A stretch of 64,000 bases of DNA. Source: Sulfurimicrobium sp964384915. Lineage in GTDB: Bacteria > Pseudomonadota > Gammaproteobacteria > Burkholderiales > Sulfuricellaceae. The position numbers and the translations under genes are program-made. Location of the stretch: contig CAYLMA010000010.1 in assembly GCA_964384915.1 (NCBI GenBank), forward strand, positions 1 through 64,000. Reading direction: 5' to 3'. This document shows, one piece after another, positions 52,117-60,654 of the stretch. The notes beneath the pieces were generated by a model. The model ran no database searches, was not told the DNA's origin, and saw only the letters and a program-made list of their open reading frames with translations. The stretch's first letter is position 1. Every line of letters starts with the position of its first letter.

Positions 52117-52272
52117 GGTGAGCATGGGTCGTGGTGTGGCGCGCTGCGATTTCACATCATCTCCGCTTTTCCTTCTTCCCCCTCGTTCGGCCGTTGCAGC
52201 TTCGCGCCAACACAAGTCAGATTGCAGAAAGGTTTGCAATGGTGTTTGCCAGCTCTGTCAGGAGACGGAATC

Positions 52273-54645
52273 ATGAATGACGCCGCGCAAAAAAACATCG
52301 TGAAGATGAGCCAGTTCGACCGCCCCCGCGCGGTGCCGGGTACATCCATGTCAGTATTGAACGATTGCCGGGATATGGCTGCTTCTCGACTGGCGCAGGC
52401 ATTGTCACAGACGATGGGCAAGGCGGTAGATGATCTCTTCGAGCTATCCGAGCAGGTGTCGCATTACGAGATGCGCAATCTGTACATGGAAGCCATGGCA
52501 GTCGCTCGCGATCAACGCGGCATCATTGAAGCTGGGTTCAGGCAGGCTTTCATTCAGGACTTCAATCAGGAAACACGCCGCGAAACACGCCCGCAGCAGG
52601 CGCTCTCTCTTGATGCCACGGAACTGAGCCTGGTTGAACCGGATGACCTCGAGGAATCGCTGGCGTCGATCAATATCTCGAACAGCATTCATGGAGATTG
52701 CGCCGAGGAGCTTTTTGGCGTCGAAAAACGAGTAGGGATGCTGCTGCATGACCCGGAGCTGCTGCAGTCGAATAATCCACTCGGGCCCGAGGTGATTGCT
52801 AATGCCTTCATGAAATCCATGAAAGCGCTCGATTGCCAGGTCAAGGTCAAGTTATTGCTGGTGAACATGTTCAACAAACACATGCCACGCCAGGTAAAAG
52901 CAATTTATCAGGATATCAACCAGCTTCTGGTGGATAAGGGCGTGCTGATCAAGATACGGGTGGGGATGAAAAAACAGACTGCTGCAAGCGTGGCTGGCGA
53001 GCCGGCAGCGGCCGGCAATGAAATGGCGGCGCCATCGCGACCCGGCGATGGCGGGCTGTTCGCGGCGCTGCAGCAACTGCTTACGCGTGGAATTGGTGGC
53101 GCAGGCGCTGCGGGTGGGTCCGGCGCGGGCGCCGCATCGGCGATGATCATGGAGGGTGGGACGCAGCAAGCCGGTTTGCCGGAACAAAGCATGGCTGTGT
53201 TGCATTCGCTGACGCAACTGCAGCAAGGGCAATTGGCAGGCGTGGGCAGTGCGCTGGATGCGGCATCGCTGTCGAATGGCCAGGTCAATGTGCTGCGCGA
53301 GATCAAGGCTGGCCCGGTTGCCAGTTCCATGGGGCATGTGGATGCCATGACCCTGGATATCGTGGCCATGCTGTTCGACTACATCCTGGATGACCGGCGT
53401 ATCCCGGATGCCATGAAAGCCCTTATTGGCAGGCTTCAGATCCCGGTGCTCAAGGTGGCCATGCTGGACAAGGCCTTCTTTTCGCAGAAATCCCACCCCG
53501 CCAGGAAACTGCTGGACCGGTTGGCGGAAGTCTCGATTGGCTGGGATGAAACCGAGGGGCACCAATGTGGCCTTTATCAGGCAGTCGATGGTCTGATCCA
53601 GCGCATCATGAACGAGTTCGATGACAAAGTCGGGATTTTTGCCGAGGTTCTGGAAAATCTCGAAAACTATCTCGCCGAAGAGAAAAAACGCAGCGATGAA
53701 CTCACCGGGCTGAGCGCCCAGGTCGTCCATCACCGTGAACAGGCGGAAATTTCGCGCATCATGGCGCATGATGAAGTGCGGCGCCGCATCCATACCCCGC
53801 ATTTGCCCGAAGTCATCCGGAGTTTCCTTGCAGGCTGCTGGGAATCCGTTCTTGCTGCGGCCTATACCAAAGCGGGAGAAGACGGCGCGTCCTGGAATCA
53901 GGCTATTGTCACCATGGATGAACTGGTCTGGAGCGTAGAGCCAAAATGCGTGCCGGATGACCGCAAGAAACTGGTTACCCTCTTGCCCAGCCTGCTGAAA
54001 CGCCTGCAGGATGGCATGCTGCAGGCCGGTTTGCAGGATGCCGAGCGTGACCAGTTTTTTGCGCGTCTGGTCAACTGCCATGCTGTGGTGGTTAAGGCCG
54101 GCTTGCGCGCAATAGAGCAGGAGGGGGCGCACCAGGCGGAATTCGTGGAGCGGGAAATCGCAGCGGAAGATGCGGCAGAAATGGCGCGCCATGAGGCCGA
54201 GCAGGCAGACTTTGCTGAAATTGCTGTGCCGCAGGAACATGCCGAACCGGACCCCGCAATCATGCAGGCGCTGGTTGCCGATACCGAGATTGAATCAGGC
54301 TGGCAAACATTCACTATTGGCGGTGCGAATTGGCAGGCTGAAGCAGCCGCTGCATCTGACGAATACGATGCCATGGTCAAGCGCATCAAGCGCGGCACCT
54401 GGATCGAAATCGAGCAGGAAAACGGTGCATCCACCCGCGTCAAGCTGGCCTGGGTCAGCCCGCTCAAGGGGCTCTTCCTGTTTACCAATCGACTGGGTGA
54501 GCGAGCGGTGTCCATTACGCCGGAGGGGTTGGCCGAGAAATTCCGCAGCGGGATGGCGCATGTGATTGATGATATTGCCCTGGTGGATCGTGCCGTGAAC
54601 AACCTCATGGAGCGTCTCAAGCAAACCTCGGTCGAAGCGGGCTAG
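52273..54645 (+). CDS. DUF1631 family protein under riboswitch control
   Basis: A 790-residue cytoplasmic protein of the DUF1631 family, common in proteobacteria. Typical stretches include DRPRAVPGTSMSVLNDCRDM, LYMEAMAVARDQRGIIEAGF, IRVGMKKQTAAS and DEYDAMVKRIKRGTWIEIE. A low-complexity Gly/Ala segment lies near residues 270-300. The C-terminal ~110 residues (GTWIEIEQENGASTRVKLAW, SPLKGLFLFTNRLGERAVSI) are PilZ-like in pattern, which would fit c-di-GMP binding; this is inference. GGAG at 52261 sets the start. The EAL-HDOD gene follows after about 90 bases. Confidence 0.88.
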   Translation: MNDAAQKNIVKMSQFDRPRAVPGTSMSVLNDCRDMAASRLAQALSQTMGKAVDDLFELSEQVSHYEMRNLYMEAMAVARDQRGIIEAGFRQAFIQDFNQETRRETRPQQALSLDATELSLVEPDDLEESLASINISNSIHGDCAEELFGVEKRVGMLLHDPELLQSNNPLGPEVIANAFMKSMKALDCQVKVKLLLVNMFNKHMPRQVKAIYQDINQLLVDKGVLIKIRVGMKKQTAASVAGEPAAAGNEMAAPSRPGDGGLFAALQQLLTRGIGGAGAAGGSGAGAASAMIMEGGTQQAGLPEQSMAVLHSLTQLQQGQLAGVGSALDAASLSNGQVNVLREIKAGPVASSMGHVDAMTLDIVAMLFDYILDDRRIPDAMKALIGRLQIPVLKVAMLDKAFFSQKSHPARKLLDRLAEVSIGWDETEGHQCGLYQAVDGLIQRIMNEFDDKVGIFAEVLENLENYLAEEKKRSDELTGLSAQVVHHREQAEISRIMAHDEVRRRIHTPHLPEVIRSFLAGCWESVLAAAYTKAGEDGASWNQAIVTMDELVWSVEPKCVPDDRKKLVTLLPSLLKRLQDGMLQAGLQDAERDQFFARLVNCHAVVVKAGLRAIEQEGAHQAEFVEREIAAEDAAEMARHEAEQADFAEIAVPQEHAEPDPAIMQALVADTEIESGWQTFTIGGANWQAEAAAASDEYDAMVKRIKRGTWIEIEQENGASTRVKLAWVSPLKGLFLFTNRLGERAVSITPEGLAEKFRSGMAHVIDDIALVDRAVNNLMERLKQTSVEAG

Positions 54646-54737
54646 TCCGGCGTTTACAATCGCCCCTGTTTGTTGCATGCTTTGACGGTGTGGCCGCTTT
54701 TATGGGCCTCCCGACCCTGCCAACGGCGAGAACGCTC

Positions 54738-56129
54738 ATGCTGGATAAATTTCTGAATTTTCTCAAGACCGGCCAGGATGCCGATCTCTCAAATCGTGAC
54801 TCAGCTACGGAAGCAGCCGTTCCGGATTCGTCAAAGAACCCATCCGGCAGTGACGCTCCCGGCGTTCTGGATATGCTCAGCCAAGGTCAGGGTAGCGTGG
54901 CAGGGGAAAAATGGCGCATGTTTCTTGGACGCCAGCCCATACTCGATACCTCAAGCCAGTTTGTCGGCTATGAACTGAAACTTCAGGATCAGAATTTCCC
55001 CCCCAGCATCGGTGATGAAGCATCACTTCGCAGTGTGCAGGATGAATTGCTGGTGATCAGCGTGATCGATCTGGATTTCCAGAAAGTGCTGGGAAACAGG
55101 CTGGTTTTTATCCAGGTGTCGCCCGGCATGCTGGATAACCCGATCATCGAATCCCTGCCGAAACACAAAGTGGTGGTGGGCATACGCTTGACAGACGCGC
55201 CTGGCGAGCCATTGTTGCAGCGTTGCCGTGAACTTGCTGCGCTGGGTATTCCGCTGGCGCTTGAAGACTTCGAATACCAACCTGAATATGCGCCATTTCT
55301 CGCCATTTGTTCCTGGGTGAAGATGGACACAACCCGCTTCGATGCCCTGGCGCTCGGCCGGCAGATAAGCGCCATCCTGAGTTCCGGCACGCCACGCCTT
55401 ATCGCGCAGAATGTGGAGACGGATGACGCATTTGAAGCCTATCGTGCGCTGGCCTTTGAGTATTTCCAGGGGGCCTATTTTTCCCGTCTTCAACCCAATG
55501 CCCCGCAACGGCTCGACAGCGACCGGATGCGCGTGGTCGAAATGCTGAATCTTGTCATGAACCATGCCGAGCTTTCCGAACTGGAAGACAAGGTCAAGCG
55601 CGATCCGGGGCTCTCCTACAAACTGCTCAATTTCATCAATTCACCGGCTAACGGCTTGCAGCAAAAAATTCGTTCCATTGGCCATGGACTGACCCTGCTG
55701 GGCTATGATCAACTGTACCGCTGGCTGACGCTGCTGCTGTTCACCAGCGGCAAGACGGATGGCCGCAGCCGGACCTTGCTCAAGAATGCGCTGGTCCGGG
55801 CGCGCTTTACCGAAACGCTGGGTCAGAACAGATTTGAATCTGCCGAGCGCGGCGGTTTATTCATTGTCGGAATCTTTTCCCTGCTGGATGCGCTGCTTAA
55901 TGTGCCGATGGCGCAGGCCTTGGCGCGCCTCAATCTGCCTGACCCGGTCGTTGAGGCACTGCTGAAGCGCACCGGCAGATATGCTCCCTATCTGCAGCTT
56001 GCCATCGCCTGCGAAAACTTTGATCAGGATGCCATTGCGCGCTACGCTGAAGCTTGCGGGCTGACTGCGGACGAGGTGAATGTGACCCATGTCAAGGCCA
56101 TGATTTGGGGGGAGGAAGTTGCGCTTTGA
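54738..56129 (+). CDS. EAL-HDOD domain signalling protein
   Basis: A 463-residue protein. A disordered N-terminal ~50 residues is followed by a degenerate EAL domain (about 60-260), where the signature EALLR reads YELKLQ, so it is not expected to be catalytic. The HDOD domain (about 265-460) shows VVEMLNLVMNHAELSELEDK, DPGLSYKLLNFINSPANG and SIGHGLTLLGYDQLYRWLTL. Such YuxH-type proteins link c-di-GMP to other regulation. The start at 54738 is preferred; 54690 is in frame. Confidence 0.9.
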   Translation: MLDKFLNFLKTGQDADLSNRDSATEAAVPDSSKNPSGSDAPGVLDMLSQGQGSVAGEKWRMFLGRQPILDTSSQFVGYELKLQDQNFPPSIGDEASLRSVQDELLVISVIDLDFQKVLGNRLVFIQVSPGMLDNPIIESLPKHKVVVGIRLTDAPGEPLLQRCRELAALGIPLALEDFEYQPEYAPFLAICSWVKMDTTRFDALALGRQISAILSSGTPRLIAQNVETDDAFEAYRALAFEYFQGAYFSRLQPNAPQRLDSDRMRVVEMLNLVMNHAELSELEDKVKRDPGLSYKLLNFINSPANGLQQKIRSIGHGLTLLGYDQLYRWLTLLLFTSGKTDGRSRTLLKNALVRARFTETLGQNRFESAERGGLFIVGIFSLLDALLNVPMAQALARLNLPDPVVEALLKRTGRYAPYLQLAIACENFDQDAIARYAEACGLTADEVNVTHVKAMIWGEEVAL

Positions 56130-56316
56130 ATGTTTACCCAAATTATCCATTAGGCGGCTCTTTGAGCCTACTCGAGCGCTGGCGGACGCTTTGCGGCCAA
56201 ACTGCCTCGCAAATCGCCTCGCCATCATCTCGCGTCCTAGTGGAAAATCTGGGTTTAAGGGAATGCCGGAGATCGCTTGAAAGCGCATTCTTCTGAAAAA
56301 CGCGTTAGCGCATCGC
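56130..56316. other. Intergenic stretch between convergent genes
   Basis: About 187 bases between the EAL-HDOD gene and the minus-strand fusion gene. I see no clear terminator or repeat. Confidence 0.4.
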
Positions 56317-58482
56317 TTAGAACCCGCTTTCGCGGATGACGATCCCGGCAATCCAGCGCAGGAAATCGCCCAGCATGCTGCTTCGTTCGCCATTGATGCG
56401 CGCGACCAGCGGGGTCATTTGCCCGTCCCCCACATATCCGCTCGTCTTCAGCGTTACCCGGTAAATCGCCTCATTCGCGAGTAGCGCGCCACCTGGGTCA
56501 TCGCGCACGGCAATTTCTCCGCCGTGCGATGAGGCCAGCATTGGCTCCGGCAGGTTCCGGGTTGCCGTCTCGTCTATACCGGTTACCACGGCATCCAGCG
56601 CTTCCGCATCAGCCCTTCGCGTCACCAGTCTGGCATGTGCGCCAATCCTGATTCGTGCCACCTCGGTCTCGCGCACATATACCTGTGCCGAGCTGCCTTG
56701 CCTGCCCAGAGCCAGGCCGAGTTTCTGTGTTGCCGCCACCCATGCGCCCGGATAAAGCCCAGCGCTCAGATCACGAAAAGTGCCGTCATGGGGCGCCACG
56801 ATACTGAGCCGGTCCGCATTTTCAGTCTCTGCCAGGCGCACCGCCTCGGCTGCAGCTAATTCCTGCTCCAGCACCCGGATCTTCTCAAACAAACTCGCGC
56901 TGCCTACCGATCCTGCAAGCTGCGCCTTGATTCCCTCGATCCGGCTGTTGATGGCTGCAAGTTGTGACAGTGCTTCCGGGGATTCGAGGACGAACAATAC
57001 ATCCCCGCGATGCACCTCTTGGCCGTCCTTGACCAGAATACTTTCGAGTTTCGCCGCCATCGGCGGATAAAGCCGGGTGTAGGGTTCCGCCTGCAAGTAT
57101 CCCTCGGCGTCAATGCCGGAATGCCATGGAATCGCCAACCAGAGCAGCGCGATTACGGCGATCACGGCGTTGCGCCGCGAGACTTTGTTGCCTTGCCATT
57201 GCTTGCGCATTTCCCGCCACATTGCGGCCTCCTTCCATATCGGCAGCACCACGAACCAGCCGATTTCGACTATGAACAGGATGATGCCGGCAGCCTTGAA
57301 GAAATAAAAATAGACTGCGAGCGCGATGCCGATGAATAGCGCCAGCCGGTAAATCCAGGTGGCATAGGCATAGGTGATCAGCCAATGCTTCGCGGCCTCG
57401 AATTCAGGCTCGGGAATGTCCTCTGCTATCCCGAGCAGCCAGCGCCGCAACTGCCATTTGCCGAAGGCGAAGCTGCGCTGCTGCAGGTTCGGCATGTCCA
57501 CCGCGTCCATCAGCAGGTAATAGCCGTCGAAGCGCATGAACGGGTTCAGGTTGACCAGCAGCGTGCTCACCCAGGTGACTGCGGCCAGCACATAAGCCGC
57601 GCTCTTCAGCGGCCCTTCTGGCAGGAAGCTCCAGGCGAGCAGGGCAAGCCCAGCCAGGCACAGCTCCGCCGCCACACCGGCGCCGTCGATCCTCAGCCGA
57701 GCTCGGCGCGAGGCCAGCTTCCAGCCCTCCGAGGTGTCGGTGTAGAGCAGCGGCCACATCACCATGAACGCCACGCCCATGGTCGGCACGCGCAGCCCGT
57801 AATGCTTGGCGGTGTAGGCATGCGCCAGCTCGTGCACCGTCTTGGTCAGCATCAGGGCCAGCCCGTAATATATCGCGCCCTGCAAGGAGAAGAAGTACAT
57901 GAACGTCTGGCTGAACTCGTCCCATTGGTTGGCGACGCGCACCAGTCCGATCAGCGAAAACACACCGACCCAGGCGAAGAACGCCGGGCGGAATAGGAAG
58001 CCGAGATAGGGCATCGTGCGCAACAGGAACGCTTCCGGCTTTACCAGCGGGATGCGGAAGAAAAGGTAGTGGTGCAGCAGCCACTTCCATGCCGAAAGCT
58101 TGCGGCTGGCCGCGATTTTCAGCAGCAAGTCGCGTTGGGTTCGCTGGCCGGCGCGCAGCAATTCGTTGTTCTGGAGAAACTGAAGCAGCGCGAGTGCATC
58201 CTCCTGCTCGACTGACAGTGGCGTCTCGGCGCATACCGCGGCGCACAGCTCGTCCGGTCTGGCCCCCGCCCGCCAGCGGGAAAGCAGCTCGAACTCCATC
58301 CAGCCGATGCGGAAAAAACTGTTGCGCACGGGATCATACAGATTCCAGTATGGCGCCCCGTCCCTGCCGGGCGGCGCGGGCTGCAAGGAAATGTCCTCGC
58401 GCAGGGCGGGCAGGACAATGCGGTCGGGGGCGAATGTAATTCCCATGGGATTCAGGCCGGTTCCCGGTCGTTCATTTTCCAT
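56317..58482 (-). CDS. PqqD-like / M50 peptidase / HlyD fusion membrane protein
   Basis: A 721-residue protein that joins three parts. Residues about 50-110 look PqqD-like (SFFRIGWMEFELLSRWRAG, ALALLQFLQNNELLRAG). Residues about 130-420 hold several membrane helices with an M50 zinc motif HELAH at 217-221 and its partner NPFMRFDGYYLLMD near 313-326. Residues about 470-700 form a HlyD-like adaptor (RLYPPMAAKLESILVKDGQE, coiled coil, GTFRDLSAGLYPGAWV). Such proteins occur with peptide or large-protein export. The start ATG 58482 is preferred over TTG 58494. It is divergent from the tail-collar gene. Confidence 0.85.
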   Translation of the reverse strand: MENERPGTGLNPMGITFAPDRIVLPALREDISLQPAPPGRDGAPYWNLYDPVRNSFFRIGWMEFELLSRWRAGARPDELCAAVCAETPLSVEQEDALALLQFLQNNELLRAGQRTQRDLLLKIAASRKLSAWKWLLHHYLFFRIPLVKPEAFLLRTMPYLGFLFRPAFFAWVGVFSLIGLVRVANQWDEFSQTFMYFFSLQGAIYYGLALMLTKTVHELAHAYTAKHYGLRVPTMGVAFMVMWPLLYTDTSEGWKLASRRARLRIDGAGVAAELCLAGLALLAWSFLPEGPLKSAAYVLAAVTWVSTLLVNLNPFMRFDGYYLLMDAVDMPNLQQRSFAFGKWQLRRWLLGIAEDIPEPEFEAAKHWLITYAYATWIYRLALFIGIALAVYFYFFKAAGIILFIVEIGWFVVLPIWKEAAMWREMRKQWQGNKVSRRNAVIAVIALLWLAIPWHSGIDAEGYLQAEPYTRLYPPMAAKLESILVKDGQEVHRGDVLFVLESPEALSQLAAINSRIEGIKAQLAGSVGSASLFEKIRVLEQELAAAEAVRLAETENADRLSIVAPHDGTFRDLSAGLYPGAWVAATQKLGLALGRQGSSAQVYVRETEVARIRIGAHARLVTRRADAEALDAVVTGIDETATRNLPEPMLASSHGGEIAVRDDPGGALLANEAIYRVTLKTSGYVGDGQMTPLVARINGERSSMLGDFLRWIAGIVIRESGF

Positions 58483-58494
58483 CAAATGGTTCAA

Positions 58495-58725
58495 ATCGCC
58501 AGCTTTAGCCGGTCAGCTTTAGCCGATAAAAAGGCCAGGATTATATTGATATTAATTTTAAAGAAATATATTTTTAAAAAAGAACCCCAATTCCAGGAGA
58601 AAGTATAGATATTTATGAAACCTGTATACAAATTTATTTCACTTGTAATTCAATTAATTGAAAAATAGAATCGCGGGGTATTCACAATATGCGAGCGTCA
58701 CAAACATTCATTCAGGGAAAATTCG
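58495..58725. promoter_or_regulatory. AT-rich divergent promoter region
   Basis: This gap is strongly AT-rich (for example attatattgatattaatttt and gaaatatatttttaaaaaag), unlike the rest of the window. It must hold promoters for the minus-strand fusion gene and the plus-strand tail-collar gene. AT richness suggests H-NS-like silencing or recent acquisition; no specific operator could be identified. Confidence 0.45.
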
Positions 58726-59583
58726 ATGAGGCATGTTTTACGTCAATCCACATTATCCATCGCGCTGGCTGCCGGCCTGCTCAGTAGCGCCGCATGGAGC
58801 ACTGCCGCCCAAGCCTGTGCGGTCGAGCCGTATCTGGGAGCCGTCTGCATCATGGCGACGCCGAGCGGTTACGGCAATTTCAGCCAGACCTATGTTCCCG
58901 CCATGGGGCAGTTGTTGCCGTTGAACCAGTATCAGGCGCTCTATGCCATCGTCGGTACGACCTGGGGTGGCGATGGGAGAACCACCGTCGGTCTGCCCAA
59001 CCTGGGCGGTCGCGTGGTGGTGGGAAGCGGACGCTCCCCGGTCTCGGGCAACACGTATGTCACCGGTCAATATAGCGGGGTGGAAGCGGTTGCGCTGACC
59101 GCAATGCAATTGCCCCAGCACAACCATACGCTCTCGGCCGTCAAGGTGGACACCAGCAAGATGACCGCGACCACTTCGCTGAGCGGCTTGACGACGACCA
59201 CTAATTTGGCAGGAGTTGCGTTTACTTCGTCGTCCTCCAGCCTGACGCTCAACGGCTCAAGCGGTGGAACCCTAGGTAAAAACCCATCGGGCGCAACCTT
59301 GGGGACGCAAACCGGGCCAACGCTTAACATATATTCCGATGCGGCGCCTACTGTCGCGATGAAATCCGGCAGTGTCACCGGCACAGTATCAGGCACGCTC
59401 AGCGGCACCGCGCCCGGCACCGTCAGCGGCGGTACGGCCACCACTACGCTCGGGGGCGCCGCCTCGTTGTCCGGCGCTACCGACCCGTCCGGTCTCGGCC
59501 AGCAGGTGTCGCTGATGCAGCCTTACTTGGTCATGAATTACTATGTCGCCGCCAATGGCGGCATTTTCCCGACGCGCGACTGA
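58726..59583 (+). CDS. Exported phage tail collar domain protein (MdpB-like)
   Basis: A 285-residue protein with a signal peptide (MRHVLRQSTLSIALAAGLLS, ending near AQAC). The tail-collar domain begins YLGAVCIMATPSGYGNFSQT and contains GQLLPLNQYQALYAIVGTTW, GDGRTTVGLPNLGGRVVVG, QLPQHNHTL and the ending LMQPYLVMNYYVAANGGIFP. The middle is a Thr/Ser/Gly repeat (SGTVSGTLSGTAPGTVSGG). These microcystin-dependent-type proteins are found in non-phage contexts. AGGGAA precedes the start. Confidence 0.88.
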   Translation: MRHVLRQSTLSIALAAGLLSSAAWSTAAQACAVEPYLGAVCIMATPSGYGNFSQTYVPAMGQLLPLNQYQALYAIVGTTWGGDGRTTVGLPNLGGRVVVGSGRSPVSGNTYVTGQYSGVEAVALTAMQLPQHNHTLSAVKVDTSKMTATTSLSGLTTTTNLAGVAFTSSSSSLTLNGSSGGTLGKNPSGATLGTQTGPTLNIYSDAAPTVAMKSGSVTGTVSGTLSGTAPGTVSGGTATTTLGGAASLSGATDPSGLGQQVSLMQPYLVMNYYVAANGGIFPTRD

Positions 59584-59640
59584 CCGGTGGTTTTTTGCCA
59601 TCGAACGTTCCCGCGCATCCGTGCGGGAACGGTTTTCGGA

Positions 59641-60618
59641 ATGCCCGAATTGAATAAACGCATTATCCCGATATTCTTGTCGCTGTTCGTCGCTGCGCCC
59701 TGTGCGCTGGCGGGCACCGACTACAGCGCAGGCTTGCGGCCCGCGCAGCAGGCGCTGGCCGCCGGCGACTATTCCCGTTCTTACGCCCGCTATTCCCGGT
59801 TCGCCGCGAAAAACCCGCTGGCGCAATTCACCCTCGGCCTGTTCCACCAGAACGGCTGGGGCCGCCCCGTCGACGAAATCGCTGCTTGCCGCTGGTTCGA
59901 AAAATCGGCGCGGAAAAGAATTCCGGCCGCCCAGCACTACCTGGGCGATTGCCTGGTCAAGGGCGCGCACCGTCCCGCCGATGCCAAGGCGGCGCTGAAC
60001 CTGTATCTCGATGCCGCTTCGGGCGGCCACTTGATTTCGCTGTGTTCCGCCGCCAGCCTCTATATCAAGGGCGAGGGCGTGGACAGGGACGCGAAGCGCG
60101 GACTGGCGCTATGCGCCCAGGCCGCGCAAGCCGAGTCGCCGCCCGCGATGCTCAGGCTGGCCGACTATTACCGTGAGGGGGCAGACGTGCCGCAGGATCT
60201 CGCAGCCGCGCGCCACTGGTATCGGCAGGCGGCGGAACGCCGCCACCGCGAGGCGCAATACCGGCTGGGCTCGATGCTGGCCGAAGGGCAGGGGGGCGAG
60301 CCGGACTTGAATGCGGCGCTGTTCTGGCTGGAGACCGCCGCGAGCGAGGGTTACGCCCCGGCCTATTTGCCCACCGCGATCCTCTACGCCAACGCCGAAG
60401 TCTCCCCGGAAACCGGCGCATTGAGGCCCGAGCACCTCGCCAAGATTTACCTGTGGAACAGCGCCGCGAAGGCGCGCGCCACCGATCCGGCCCGACTCGC
60501 CGAAATCGACCGCATCGAAAAAATGGTGCTCGCGGTGATGCCGGAATCCTGGCGTCCCGATCTCGACAGGAAGGTTTCCGAACATCTGGCGAATTTCAAA
60601 ACCGAATTAACGCAATAG
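59641..60618 (+). CDS. Sel1-repeat protein, exported
   Basis: A 325-residue protein with a signal peptide (MPELNKRIIPIFLSLFVAAP, ending near ALAG) and five to six Sel1-like tetratricopeptide repeats, for example AAQHYLGDCLVKG, ALCAQAAQAESPPAMLRLAD, ARHWYRQAAERRHREAQYRL and ALFWLETAASEGYAPAYLPT. Such proteins serve as scaffolds in the periplasm. It lies between the tail-collar gene and the giant gene, 36 bases upstream of the latter. Confidence 0.9.
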   Translation: MPELNKRIIPIFLSLFVAAPCALAGTDYSAGLRPAQQALAAGDYSRSYARYSRFAAKNPLAQFTLGLFHQNGWGRPVDEIAACRWFEKSARKRIPAAQHYLGDCLVKGAHRPADAKAALNLYLDAASGGHLISLCSAASLYIKGEGVDRDAKRGLALCAQAAQAESPPAMLRLADYYREGADVPQDLAAARHWYRQAAERRHREAQYRLGSMLAEGQGGEPDLNAALFWLETAASEGYAPAYLPTAILYANAEVSPETGALRPEHLAKIYLWNSAAKARATDPARLAEIDRIEKMVLAVMPESWRPDLDRKVSEHLANFKTELTQ

Positions 60619-60654
60619 TTGCGTCTGAATACAAATAACAAAAGGAGCCGCCCC

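Noticed and set aside
58726..59583. Prophage tail module
   Set aside because: The tail-collar protein has a signal peptide and no other phage structural, lysis or integrase genes are nearby.
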